From Ochotona curzoniae (taxonomy: Eukaryota > Chordata > Mammalia > Lagomorpha > Ochotonidae), in the NCBI RefSeq assembly GCF_017591425.1, contig NW_024467121.1, positions 22,766,707 to 22,830,706 on the forward strand: a DNA stretch of 64,000 nucleotides, in the 5' to 3' direction. Within the stretch, counting starts at the first letter, position 1; every line of letters starts with the position of its first letter. The translations under genes were made by a program, and so were the position numbers. A model generated the notes under the pieces. It worked only from the letters and a program-made list of their open reading frames with translations. It was not told where the DNA came from and did no database searches. This document shows positions 19,730 through 30,387 of the stretch, piece by piece.

Positions 19730-20119
19730 TATTGTAAGGACTTATTCCAATATCCCACCCTGGACCCTGCCCCATTCCTTCTTCCTCACAGCTCACAGAA
19801 TTCGCGCCAATCCAGCCATCCGCCAATCAGATGTAACCTGGCATTCCACCTGATAATCCCACCCCCAATCTCCCAGCCCCTTCCCCAACCCCGCCCACTC
19901 ACCAATCATCCCCAGGCATTCACCTGCAGGCACCAATCCCCTGGGGCCTTGACCTCAATCCCTCCGAATCCCCGCCCCACACACCTGGCAGACAAAAAAG
20001 GCCCCCAGGTGCGGTTCGCTCTCTTGCTCTCTCTCCTTGGTTCCTCTCCCCTGCTCTTCCTCTCTCTCCTTCTTACCTCCCTTCCCCCCCCTTCCCCTGT
20101 TCCTGCCCCACTCGGCGCT

Positions 20120-20177
<58 letters not shown>

Positions 20178-20434
20178 TTCTCTCTTTCTCTCTTTCTTTT
20201 TCTCTCCTCCTCTCTCCTCTCTCTCTCCCTCTCTCTCCTCTTCTTGGTTCCTCTCTTCCCCTCTCTCCTCCTTCTGGCCTCCCTCCCCCCCTTCCCTTTC
20301 CCCTTTCTTCCCCTTCCCCTATTCCTGCCCCGCTGGAGTAAACTTCCTAAGATATGTCGTTGCGTCTGGTGTTTTCAGCTCACGGCAAAGAACCAGGTTG
20401 CGGGAATTAGCTGCGTGTAAAGTATCTTAATATC
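19730..20434 (+). mobile_element. LTR-like insertion (705 bp) with GTATG target duplication
   Basis: GTATG precedes (19725-19729) and follows (20435-20439) the block. Removing the block restores the flanking element (ATTGTATGATCTAGAAC). The insert has a CAAT- and C-rich first half, a weak TATA-like AAAAAAGGC near 20000, a long pyrimidine tract, and GTCTGGTGTTTTCAGCTC then AGGTTGCGGG near the 3' end, as in R-U5 of ERV2-type LTRs. Termini are TATTGTAAG...CTTAATATC rather than TG...CA, so the exact ends are uncertain. Confidence 0.6.
20124..20240 (+). repeat. (TC)n microsatellite inside the LTR
   Basis: An uninterrupted CT run of about 45 bp at 20124-20168, then interrupted CT/CTTT to about 20240. 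It generates the long Ser/Leu-rich open frames at 19727-20420, which are not genes. Confidence 0.9.
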
Positions 20435-21067
20435 GTATGATCTAGAACTAGAACTCTTCCACTGTTTTAAATAACTAACATGTATCATTGAAGAATTTAA
20501 TGAGAAAAAAGTGTTTTAAAGAGATGAAACTAACAAAAAAAACCAAAATCTGTAAGATATAGTTTCCACTGATCTTTGTTGGTGAGATCATTTCTCCCGT
20601 AGGCAACAAACAGATGTTTTTTTTTTTAATCCAGTCTACTAATTTATGATGTCTGGTTGATGAAATTAAGCCTTTTACATTCAGGGTTCAAATACATGGG
20701 TGGTCTTAAGATATTTTTCATCAAGAGATGTTGGGGGATAAAGAAAGTGTTACTGGTTCCCGTAATATACATCCAGTTAGTCCTTTATGTGGGGCTTACA
20801 TTTTATGTAACTACTCTGCTGAGTTGGCAAAAGGATACAGGACTGGCAGGTTAACGTAACCCTGGGATACAGAGGCGCTTTTGTATTTAACAAGTATTTG
20901 TGTTCTGACCGTATGCAGGCACTGGGTAGGGGAAATCTAGAGCACAGGAAGGGGCAGAGTTGGGGAGCTTTACTAGAAAAAATGTTTCAACCACACTGAT
21001 GGCCTGGAGGGCTAGGTACAGCTGCAGATGTGTAATAATGGCATGGAAAGCAAGGAAGATAGGGGCC

Positions 21068-21298
21068 CAATTTGTGGTGCCCAGCAGGTTAAGCTGCATC
21101 CTGCATTGTCACTTATCCCACATGAGCATTGTGTTTGCGTACACAGGGAAAGCAGGCAACATGGCCCAAAGTATTGGGCCCCTGGCTACTTCCAGAGCAG
21201 AGCATAATGGAGTTTCAGACTCGTGGCTTTGGCCTGGCCCTGACCAGGCCCATTTGGCCATTTTGTGGAGTGAACCAGCAGATAGAAGATCTCCCAAT
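21068..21298 (+). mobile_element. CSINE, old, left arm of an inverted pair
   Basis: Head CAATTTGTGGTGCCCAGCAG, GGGAAAGCAGGCAACATGGC core and GGAGTGAACCAGCAGATAGA 3' body. The tail is missing; the element ends at GATCTCCCAATGA against the next SINE. Confidence 0.65.
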
Positions 21299-21300
21299 GA

Positions 21301-21492
21301 CTAGGGCTGGGCCAGGCCAAAGCCAGGAGCCAGGAACTTCTGGATCGCCCACATGGGTGGCAGGAGCCCAAGCACTTGAGACACCTTTATTAGCAGAGAG
21401 CAGCATTGGAAGTGGACAGCCAGGACACAAAATAGCCACCATATAGGATGATGGCATTGGGCGTGGTGGCTTTTACTTGCTACACCACGATA
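21301..21492 (-). mobile_element. CSINE, old, right arm of an inverted pair
   Basis: CAAAGCCAGGAGCCAGGAAC through the reverse head GGCATTGGGCGTGGTGGCTT. It abuts the plus-strand copy with no spacer and no tails, giving a near-palindrome of about 2 x 190 bp. Confidence 0.62.
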
Positions 21493-21499
21493 CCAAACC

Positions 21500-22213
21500 C
21501 TGCTTAATGCCATCTCTAAGTATCTTTCTACCAGGGATGATGAGGGTAAGTCCTGAGCAGTCACAGCTCATTCAGGCCTGCTACCCTCTTTGTATAAACT
21601 GCTGATTCGCTCAGCTGTGCACCCTTTGTGAGCTCACCAACTCACAGCTGTGCACACTCAACAGAGCTGAGACTCAAAGCTCAACCCTCCGCTCGCTGTT
21701 GAGTGTTGCCTGAGCTGCAGTCTGTTCCGCTTCTCTCCCAGGATGTGTTAACCGTGGTAACGAATCACTGCAAGCCCAACGGCCTAAAACACTCATCTGT
21801 TAGCCTCCCATTGTGGCTCCCAGAAGCCCAACAGACGGGCTCCACCGGCTAAAATCAACACCCGTGTTCCTTGTAGAGGCTCTGTTGCCTTTTACGGCGT
21901 CTGAAGGTCATCCTCATTCTTTGGTGTCATGGCCAAACCACTCCAACCTCTGTTCACCTCATTACATCTTTTTTGACTTTATCTCACATGGAAAAGATTG
22001 GGCCCACCTGGATAATCCTGCCTAATCTTCCCATCTGAAGCTCCTTAATCATGCCTGCTGAATCCTCTTTTCCTGTGAAAGGTACTATCCCGTGGATTCT
22101 GGGAACCACAATGTGAACATCTCTTGGTCACTGTGAATTTATCAGGGGCAAAATAGAATTCATCATCTCATGACTGGGTGAGTTTTACTGCTCATCTAAT
22201 TTGAGTATCAAAC
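21500..22213. other. Intergenic sequence, probable ancient repeat at 21740-22190
   Basis: CACCTGGATAATCCTGCCTA, CATCTGAAGCTCCTTAATCA and the following TGTGAAAGGTACTAT resemble a widespread old mammalian interspersed repeat whose family I cannot name with confidence. 21500-21740 is unassigned. Confidence 0.4.
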
Positions 22214-22511
22214 TGTTGTAGGGTTGTTTGACCCTGAATATGGCAGCAACCTCAATTCTTGTCTCGCAGGAAAGAAGAATTTTTGTGCGGACACAGTTTA
22301 GTTTTAAAGCAGGATTTATTAGAAAAGTTGAGAAGAGAGGCTCCCGTCCTAGTGATGGGAGGGGGCTCTGAGATATAAACTTGTCTTGGGAGAGACGTGC
22401 TCTGGCGAATCCAAGACATGGTGGGGAAAAATACCCCTTTATATTTGAGGAAAAATGACTTGGGGACCCAGAATACCCTAACTGCCTACTACCCAGTCTT
22501 AACTCCTCTCA
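22214..22511 (-). mobile_element. Solo LTR, internally deleted relative of 18669-19299
   Basis: Same termini in minus orientation (TGAGAGGAGTTAAGACTGGG to CCTACAACA), same AATAAA/R region and CTCCCATCACTAGGACGGGA motif. It is 298 bp long because the middle of U3 (the paired CCTGCCACTATGGCAG block) is absent. Flanks are CAAAC on the left and CAAAAC on the right, an imperfect duplication. Confidence 0.78.
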
Positions 22512-22539
22512 CAAAACCAATAATGGAAAATAATCATTA

Positions 22540-22760
22540 CTCATTCAGTCGTGGAGCATATATTAAATGTGTGCCTTTTATGTGTCAGCCACTGAGTATC
22601 ACTACTTCATTGGTGGCGAAATGGATGTGGTTCCTATCCTCATGAAGCTTACCAGATAGTGAAATACACATACAAATGCTAGCTTGTCTACAGTTTAAGT
22701 TGAAGGAGACAAACAGTAATTGAGTATATAGCAAGAAAACTTGGTAGTTGTCAGGAGACA
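22540..22760 (+). repeat. Ancient L2-type repeat fragment
   Basis: The order AAATGTGTGCCTTTTATGTG, TCAGCCACTGAGTAT, CCTATCCTCATGAAGCTTAC fits the old 'size-of-category / lost-of-identity' L2-like repeat found throughout mammals. Heavily diverged. Confidence 0.5.
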
Positions 22761-24126
22761 GGTTAATGAAGAAATTTTAAAGAATAGTAAATAAAGTAAT
22801 GTAGACCTAGGTATATATGAAGATATTAAATAGCCACGTCCCACATTGAGGTTAGCCGGCTCAGGCCTGATGATTAAAAAATAGCAGCATGACCCAAGAA
22901 CAGAAGTCAATACATGACTGTCTCAAGATTATCTTCACACAGTTCTGTGGCCTTTGATCCTTGCCCAACTGTGGACCATCAATTGCGGGCCGCAGCCTTG
23001 CTCCCAGACTGTTGCCCTAAGGACTGTTGCCCCTGTGACCTTGGACTCTGATGACAACAGCCTATGAGCTCAAGATTCCAGACTAGTGTGTCCTGCTCCT
23101 TATCAGATCTTGCCGGCCTTTGTAAGCGCCTGAGGCACTAAGGTAGCAGAGAACCAGAATCTACTGTCACCCTGTCACCTCAGACCTGGGAGGACACAGA
23201 GACTGGAGTGTTTCCTTGGAAGCTCCCAGGAGAGCTTCATTGAGCTGGTTCTCAAAACCTAAGAGGAACTGCTGGTGCTTCATAAGGGGCACAATGACTC
23301 TGACTCTAGAAACTTTTTCTTTAAGTCACAAACGAAACTTGCTAGTCACAAAAGTACAAGTACTTAAGATTTCCTGAAATTCGCAAGATCTAAGTCCTGT
23401 GGTTTACTTGTTAACCATCTGATTACAATTGAATACTCTTTCTAGTAACCTTCCCAAATTACTTTTAAATAAAGTTCTTAAATCACATCAACAAGGATAC
23501 AAGACACAATTAAACAATAGTGCAGTTAATCAAAAGACAAATAAGAAATTTCAGCTCTTACATGAGTTATAAAAATCAATGTTTTGGCTTAGTTTACATT
23601 TTTATGATGTAGTTGTTTGTATAATTCTAGTAAAACTGTTGGTGGCTAGATCAGAATAGATTTTTTAAAACACTAAAATCATAAAAATAGTTGGCCACAT
23701 TATTTAACCTGTAGAAAATGTTCTTTTATGCGTAATGTTTAATATTAACTCTTATGATCAGTGCCCCCTAAGGATAAAGCAAAACTACCTATAAATTGGC
23801 ATATGTTTGCGAAACTGCTTAAGTTGTTGATGTAGCAAGGATACTTTGATTCAGATTGCTATGTAAAAGAACAGAAGATAATCTGCTTTGCAATGAATTT
23901 CATAGTTCAACTACATAAAATATGCTATATATGAAAAAATTACTAACCAAACAAATGGTATTAAATGCTGAACAGGTAAATGGTTTATTATAATTTATTT
24001 TCTCTAAGAATCTAGGAATTCTGCAGCCATCAGCAGTTCCAGTGTCATTTTGGGTGTAACTGAGCATTCGGAAAGCTCAGTGGACTTTTTAGTATAGTGA
24101 ATTTTACAGGTAAAGTACACATATAC
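22761..24126. other. Unassigned intergenic sequence between CATSPERE and DESI2
   Basis: Almost 1.4 kb free of recognisable SINEs, AT-rich after 23300. No exon or repeat identified. Confidence 0.5.
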
Positions 24127-24452
24127 TGAGCCTAGTGCAATAGCCTAGTTGGCTAAATGCTCATCTTGCATCCCCTGGGATCACATATGGGTGCTGGTTC
24201 GTATCCCAACTGTTCCACTTTCCTTCCAGCTTCCTGCTTGTGGCCAGGAAAAGCAGTCGACAATGGCCCAAAGCCTTTGGATTCTGCACCCATGTGGGAG
24301 ACCCAGAAGAAGTTCCTGAATCTGGCTTTGAATTGCCTCAGCTCCGACCATTGTGGTTGCTTGGGGAAAGAACCAGCGGATAGAAGATCTTCCTCTCTGT
24401 CTCTCCTTCTATCTGCCTTTCAAATAAAAAAAAAAAAATCTTAAAAAAAAAT
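24127..24452 (+). mobile_element. CSINE, full length
   Basis: GAGCCTAGTGCAATAGCCTA head with GGCTAAATGC, complete body, CAAATAAAAAAAAAAAAATC tail. Confidence 0.85.
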
Positions 24453-24857
24453 ACACACATACATTTGTTAGCACATGGGAAGGGATCTCTCTAAAACTGA
24501 CCTCACTGGTTTCCTTTTCAGCAAGCTGACCTCAGCCACTCAACATGACTTTGTTTCTAATCTTTGCCATGTTCTCTTTTCACAATGAATTCATGACTAT
24601 CAGAAGATATCAAGTTGACAAAGGTGGCATCAGGGCTTTCACAATCATTGTAAGCTTTCTTCTCTCCAATGTATTCTTATGAAATTCTACTTAATTTCCA
24701 CAGAAACTTTAGTAGTTTCCTAACAGTCCTGTAGCCACCACAGCCAGGTCCCCATGACTCTCTACAGTCCCTACTCAGGGCTGCACCCACCTCACCTCCC
24801 AGCCTATTCCCTTGAGTTCTAGGGCAGCTTTCTGGAAAGTGTTAGAGATGTGAACCT
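24453..24857. other. Unassigned intergenic sequence
   Basis: Nothing recognised. Confidence 0.5.
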
Positions 24858-25155
24858 GGGGGCTGGCACTATGGCATGGCAAGTTAAGCCTATACCTGCA
24901 ATCCTAGCATCCCATGTGGTGCCAGTTTGAATCCCATCCTGACTTCCCTGCTTTTGATCCAACAGCAGAATATGGCCCAAGTGCTTAGACCCCTGCACGC
25001 ATGTGGGAGACCTGGATAGAATTCAAGGCTCCTGGCTTCCACAGAGCCCAGCTCTGGCTATTGTGGCTATCTGGAGAATGAACCAGTGGATAGAGGATCT
25101 CTCTCTCTCTCTCTCTCTCTCTTAACTCTGCCTTTTCAACAACTTTTTTAAAGTT
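24858..25155 (+). mobile_element. CSINE, old, with (CT)n expansion
   Basis: GGGGGCTGGCACTATGGCAT head, AGCAGAATATGGCCCAAGTG core, GAATGAACCAGTGGATAGAG, then an expanded (CT)12 at 25099-25122 and a TTAAAG end. Confidence 0.75.
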
Positions 25156-26311
25156 AATCTAGAAGTCAACTGTTGTTACTGAAATCAACTGCTGCCCAGA
25201 TGAAGAGGCCCTTGTCAGTTTCTATTGATGGGAAGCTAGAAACCTGCCCTCCAGCCTCCTTTTCCAGAACCCCAATTAGAGAAACATACCAGGGAACCGC
25301 AGGGAAAGCAAAAAATGTGTTTGCAGAGTCTGGGCCTCAGCAGTCTCTGCAATAGCTTGGGTCAAGAAAGAAGAGGTAGCTTTGATGAACTTTCCCATGA
25401 TCACACCTGAGTTCTTAGGTAACCTGAAGGGAGATAGAAACTGCCCAAACCAATATAAAGGAAACAAACATACATGGGAGCTGAGGTGCTATCTCCGTTC
25501 AAGAGAGAAGATGAGTCCAGTTGTGTCTGATTTGTTGCTGTGTATCAGAGGCCCAAACTTCATCGAGTCCCCCATTTGGAGTGAGCACCTGTGAGGGCCT
25601 CATGACACCCAAGAGTCTGTTTCCCAGGGTTCGTGCATATAACTGGATGTGGTAGAACTGGCAATGGGAGCAAAATGTTGGGACCCTGGTCTATGAAGTA
25701 GGCACAGTCACAGTAGCAGAAGCTGATGGAAACCATTGAAACTGTCCCTACACAAGCCCTGACAAACTGACAAAGTCATTTTCATTTTCTGAGGGCGGGA
25801 TAGCAGAGATTTGTGCCACCATTGCAGACTTAAGATCCAGAGTCTGTGTTCTCTGTCATATACTTGCTTACTTGCCAATCTGATCCCTGTGCAAAGCAGG
25901 TAGATCCTGGAGAAAGACTTCAAACTCCCACAGACTTAACCAAATGGTAGACTCAAGTGCAGCTGATGTGCCAGATGTGTTCTCACCGCTGGGACACGTT
26001 AATCAGATCTTGGGAATTTGTTAGGTAACCATTGACTTGGTGAGTGCTTCTTTCCCACCTCGAGGAGACAAGAGGATCAGAAGCAGTTTATAATCCCATG
26101 GACAGTGATTTTCAGGTATCTGCCTACCCTGTGGCATTCCCAAGTACATATCCTCATGTTGATACCCCAAGTAGCATGCCATGTTGACATCTGCTCTGAT
26201 CATGATGCGCAGGATTCAATGCTGCTGTGGCCCACAGCTTTTGTGTACCAGTTAAGAATGCAACAGCCCAAGAGGCCGTTAACGGCCCACATTTCTTTCT
26301 TTTTTTTTTTT
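25156..26311. other. Unassigned intergenic sequence
   Basis: About 1.15 kb with no repeat, exon or motif recognised. Frames of 60-71 codons on both strands lack any family signature. Confidence 0.5.
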
Positions 26312-26645
26312 TAAGATTTATTTATTTCTACTGTGAAGTCAGATATGCAGAGAGGAGGAGGGACAGAGAAGAAGATCTTCCATCTGATGATTCACTCCCC
26401 AAATGACCACAACAGCTGGAGCTGTGCCGATCTGAGCCAAGAGCCAGGAGCCAGGAGCTCCTTCTGGGTCTCCCAAGCAGGTACAGGGTCCCAAAGCTTT
26501 GGGCCATCCTCTACTGCTTTCCCAGGCCACAAGCAGGGAGCTGGATGGGAAGTGGGACCACCAGGGTTAGAACCGGCACCCATATGGGATCCCGGGGCAC
26601 ATTCATGGCAAGGACTTTATCTTGTAGGCCACTGTGTGGGACCCC
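26312..26645 (-). mobile_element. CSINE, full length, reverse
   Basis: AAGATTTATTTATTTCTACT reverse tail, full body, and a head ending GGCCACTGTGTGGGACCCC. The flanking AACGGCCCACATTTCT / AACGGCCCATATTTCT (26280-26295 and 26646-26661) is a 16-bp target-site duplication with one mismatch. Confidence 0.9.
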
Positions 26646-26916
26646 AACGGCCCATATTTCTATAAGAATGATCACCATTTTGTCACCATTAGGGAATAAT
26701 TAGAGACAAGGGAAACACAGAACTGACACGTGAGCCACGTTCAGCTTTAACTGCCCAGCCAATGGCAACTATATACCTTGCCTTGAAATGATCACCTACT
26801 TTGCATATAGGTAGCAGTGTCCACCTGAACCACTTTTGCAACCAAAGCCACATCAATCACATTTCACTTCCATATGGACAACCAGAACAATTACAATAAC
26901 TTAAAAAGTCACCTCT

Positions 26917-27338
26917 TGGGCTAGTGTGATGGCTCAGTCAGCTAATCCACCCCTTGCAAGTGCTGGGACCCCATACAGGCATGAGTTCATGTCCTGGCTA
27001 CTCTACTTCCCATCCAACTCCCTGTCTGTGGCTGGGAGCACAGTGGGTGATAATACCAAAGCCCTGGAGCCCTGTACCTGTGTGGGAGACCCAGAAGAAG
27101 TTCCTGGCTCCTGGCTTGGATCGTCGCAGCTCCAGCCGTTGTGGTCACTTGAGGAGTGAATCATCCGACGGAAGATCTGAAGCCACATGGGGAGTCCAGA
27201 GAAGGCTCCTGGCGTCAGATTGGCTCAGCTCTGGCCATTGCAACCACTTGGGGAGTTACCACTGGATGGAAGATCTTTTCCTCTCTCTCTTTCTCTCTGT
27301 AAATCTGACTTTCCAATAAAATAAATAAATCTTGAAAA
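26917..27338 (+). mobile_element. CSINE with partial internal duplication
   Basis: At 422 bp it is about 90 bp too long: after GACGGAAGATCTGAAGCCAC the 3' body (CCACATGGGGAGTCCAGAGA ... GGCTCAGCTC ... GATGGAAGATCT) is repeated in diverged form. Either a tandem duplication or a crossover between two SINE subfamilies. Confidence 0.8.
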
Positions 27339-27459
27339 AAGTCACCTCATAACTAAAGACAGATAAATAAGGAATACCATTTTTCCTCTGAATTTTTCAA
27401 CTATATCATCTCTTCAAGTAGCCAACAATTTTGGCAAGAGAAAATAGACTATTTCAAGG

Positions 27460-27640
27460 GATGAGCATTTGCATCAGTGGTTAACACACCTCTTAGAATG
27501 CCTGCATGTTGCTTCAGGGTTACTGGTTTGAGTCCTGGTTGTCCCCCTTGCAATTCGGCTGTCTGTTAGGGTATCTCCCAAGAAGGCGGAAGGGGATAGC
27601 TCAAGTCCTGGAGTCCCTGTCCCCTCCACAGTAGACCCCG
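27460..27640 (+). mobile_element. CSINE-like remnant, very old
   Basis: GATGAGCATTTGCATCAGTG head with ACTGGTTTGAGTCCTGGTTG and a weak core. The 3' half is absent. Confidence 0.45.
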
Positions 27641-27886
27641 CTCATTCCTCAGACACTCCTTTATTACTTGCATTATGCAGCTCTTTCGAGAACCCAATTG
27701 CCCATACAAGAGATGATATCTTTTAATTAAAGGAGCAAAGTATCAATTTTTAAATATTAGTCTGGTATTAAACCCTCAAATTTTCTTATTCTGCTGAAAC
27801 CTGTGGTGAATTTTGGGTTTTCTAGGTATTCCTGCCATTTAAAGAGAGATGCTTATATTTCTTTCCCAGTGTTTATTTACTTTTAA

Positions 27887-28192
27887 AAGATTCATCTCTT
27901 TATTTGAAAGGCAGAGTTACAGAAAAAGAGAGAGAGAGCCGGAGATCTTTCATTTATTGGTTTACTCTCCAAATGTCTGCAAGGGTTGGAGCTGGGCCAG
28001 TCCAAAGCCAGGAGCCAGGAGCCTACTCTGGGTTTCCCATGTTGGTGCAGGGGCCCAAAGACTTGGACCATCTTTGCTGCATTCCCAGACCATTAGCAGG
28101 GAGCTGGATTGGAAGTGAAGCAGCCAGGTCTAAAACTGGTATCCATGTGGGACACTTAGCATTGTAGGCAGCAACTTTATAGTGCACCCCCA
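27887..28192 (-). mobile_element. CSINE, full length, old, reverse
   Basis: Reverse tail CATCTCTTTATTTGAAAGGC, GAGCCAGGAGCCTACTCTGG body and a head ending GCAACTTTATAGTGCACCCC. Confidence 0.78.
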
Positions 28193-28589
28193 GAACCAAT
28201 TTTTATATCATTTCTTTCATTTTCCTCTTGTAATGTTAGAGCTTTCTAAGCAGTGATGAATAGCAGGTATCTTTGTTTTATTCCTGATTTTAGTAAAAAA
28301 AATAAATTCAAGTTTAATAGCTTTGGTTTGTGTCCCTGGGATCAGAGAAACTGTCACATCTGACACCAACTGGACATGAAAGCCCAGGCTACTTGGTGAC
28401 CCAAAGGCCACCTGTGGGGTCCCTATCTGCGTACAACCCCAGCTTTAGGCCCTTTGTCTAACATTGGCAAGCCATGGGAGTAGCCCGCCTATGTCCCATG
28501 ACGCCCAGGCCTGCCTGCTCCCAGTCCTGCCATAACTTTTATATTATATTGACTACTAGAAAAACTTCTAAAAGCTGTTTGAAACAGAT
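28193..28589. other. Unassigned sequence just beyond the CATSPERE 3' end
   Basis: No repeat or exon recognised. Confidence 0.5.
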
Positions 28590-29004
28590 AATTTGAGTCC
28601 ACACACTTTTATTAAATCATTTATATATAAATTAACTACAGTCATATAAGGTTTAATATGAAAAGTGTTATCCAAAAAAGTTATATATTTAAGCATTCTA
28701 GAAAGGATTATTAAATCCAAATTTAGTTTATTATTTTTAAACATTCTGTTTAAGGGGATCTTGAAAATGAATACAAATAGGGATTCTTCACTAATATAAT
28801 ATATATATATATAATTTTTGTGTTTAGGGATAATTTAAGAATATTTTTCAGATCTTAAATTTGATGACACTTTTTATGTGTTTATATTTAGTACATCTTG
28901 GTGAAACACATTCTTTCAATATAAGTATATATATAACTATAAATAAATATATGCATATAATGCTTCTACATAGTGGACCCACAGTAAACAAGTTTTCAGT
29001 TTTT
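28590..29004 (-). other. CATSPERE: CATSPERE 3' UTR (probable extent)
   Basis: AT-rich sequence downstream of the stop codon. Two minus-strand AATAAA signals follow, at 28732-28727 and 28613-28608. The left limit is placed about 20 nt beyond the more distal signal and is inferred; the proximal signal would give a UTR of about 290 nt instead. Confidence 0.5.
28608..28613 (-). terminator. Candidate poly(A) signal of CATSPERE (distal)
   Basis: Minus-strand AATAAA 392 nt after the stop codon. A second AATAAA at 28727-28732 is the proximal alternative. The sequence does not decide between them. Confidence 0.45.
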
Positions 29005-29158
29005 CTATTTTTTCTTTGATTTTCTTTGAGGTTTGTGAAGTGGATCATAAACACATTGTTTATAGATTGTCAGATATGAGAAGTAGCTCAAAACAAGAAT
29101 ACTGCAAAACAGTAGCATCAGGCTAAAGATGAAAGCAGCAACCAGGTAGCCACTTGGT
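29005..29158 (-). CDS. CATSPERE: CATSPERE terminal coding exon (transmembrane helix and tail)
   Basis: The last exon has acceptor CTCATTGCAG (AG at 29160-29159) and a TAG stop at 29007-29005. One base completes Arg, followed by 50 codons. PSGYLVAAFIFSLMLLFCSI and LVLSYFSYLTIY form one long hydrophobic segment, the single transmembrane helix. It is followed by a cytoplasmic tail KQCVYDPLHKPQRKSKKK rich in Lys and Arg (positive-inside). This topology and the HKPQRK end match the C-terminus of CATSPERE. Summed over nine exons the visible CDS is 771 nt, a multiple of three, with no internal stop. Confidence 0.94.
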
Positions 29159-29289
29159 CTGCAATGAGAAAAAAAAAATCATTAGATGTCATTGTTTCCA
29201 CTTTGGATGATCCAGTTTTGGAACAACTAGCTACTACAGCACTGTCAGAGCGTGGTGACTAAGGCCCCACCTGATCTGTCCTCAGGGCT

Positions 29290-29880
29290 GCTAAGGGTGG
29301 AAATAAGGCCAAGGGATCAACAGGATGAGGAAAGGAAGCGTGAAGTCCCGCGAGAGCCCTGTGTGGTGGAAGGCTTTCCAGGGGAAGGAACACCTGAACA
29401 GGTAGGGTGGCAGCGGACAGAGAGACGAAGGTGGGAACAGTGTTTGAGGCAAAGAAAAGATGGCACCTACAATGGTGGGAAAGCATCGGGGAACGTGAAG
29501 ATGTCTCTTAGACATTCTCCAACTGAGACCGCAGAGGTGAGGCCTGGGTCTTAGAAATGAGGAATGGGAAACCAAAAGAAGTGGGAAGGGGTCAGCTGAG
29601 ACAGCTGCCATTACAGCTGGCTAGATGGTGTCGATCTCTTCCTGCAGGTGAGATGCAGTTTCAGAGACATGGTGTTGGACTGATGCTTTAGCAGGCAGAT
29701 ACTGATTCCGGTGTGTAGAATGGACAAAAGGGAAGCAGAAGAGTGAGAAACAGAAAGACCAATTGTAAGGGATTTGTAGTAATCCAGGTAAGCTCCAAGA
29801 GGGATTTAGTTGGTGACTAAAGTAATGGAGACAAGTAGAGGCAGCTGACAAATATATAGAAAGAACGCTCAATGTTCCTG
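29290..29880 (+). repeat. Ancient L2-type repeat in CATSPERE last intron
   Basis: GAACACCTGAACAGGTAGGG, GTAGTAATCCAGGTAAGCTC and neighbouring GGAG/GAGAG-rich stretches follow the order of the same old mammalian repeat seen at 30880, 31900 and 47215. The family name is not certain. Confidence 0.4.
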
Positions 29881-29904
29881 CCATACTGTGATCAAAACCA
29901 AGGG

Positions 29905-30240
29905 AGGTATTATCACGCTCCAGTCAAAACGGCTACTCTCAACAAGACAAAACAACAAATGCTGGTGAGGATGTAAAGAAAAGGAACACTTTCACACAGT
30001 TACTGAGGGATGCAAATTAGCTCAACCATAATGGCAGTTCCAACAGTTCGGGTGTGCCTCAAAAAACTGGAATGTGCTCAACCACATGATCCCATTATCC
30101 CCACTCCTCAGTCTGAGGAAATGAAATTAGCACATGAAAGATATTCTCTCCCAGGATCACTTCAGCGCTACTCAGTAGCCGAGACACAGAATCCACTCAG
30201 GTGCCCACTGGGGGATGCATGGATAAAATTTGATATAACC
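29905..30240 (+). mobile_element. L1 ORF2 3' fragment
   Basis: CAAATGCTGGTGAGGATGTA, CTCAACCATAATGGCAGTTC, ACCACATGATCCCATTATCC and GGTGCCCACTGGGGGATGCA belong to the conserved 3' part of mammalian L1 ORF2. Stops and indels are frequent. Confidence 0.8.
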
Positions 30241-30387
30241 ATGTGGGTGGGTATGAGTGTGCATGCGTGTGTGTTGTGTCAAGCTCAGCTCGTTGCCAAA
30301 CATTAAGCTCTGTCTGGGGGCCTCCTATCAGAACAAGTTTATTTCTGGGACCAAAAATTGTGATATATCTATATATCTCTCTATTTT

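Larger units (their letters stand above)
19304..20800 (-). mobile_element. L1-derived composite, reverse, interrupted by an LTR
   Basis: Read on the minus strand, 20720-20590 is the 5' part of L1 ORF2 (CTGTTTGTTGCCTACGGGAG and CTCACCAACAAAGATCAGTG). It then passes into non-coding AT-rich sequence ending CATACAATAGCATCATTTTC. The same junction occurs in sense at 48890-49020. The rest (19304-19690) is AT-rich and contains a tandem duplication. The LTR at 19730-20434 sits inside it. Stops are frequent; nothing is coding now. Confidence 0.55.

Noticed and set aside
19727..20420. Two long Ser/Leu/Pro-rich open frames (204 and 127 codons).
   Set aside because: They are translations of the (TC)n microsatellite and C-rich U3 of an LTR. 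A repeating CT dinucleotide keeps frames open; there is no domain or start context.
18669..22511. The two reverse LTRs considered as the two ends of one provirus.
   Set aside because: The sequence between them holds L1-derived, SINE and unrelated LTR material and no retroviral internal region. The first has its own ATTG duplication, so they are separate solo LTRs.
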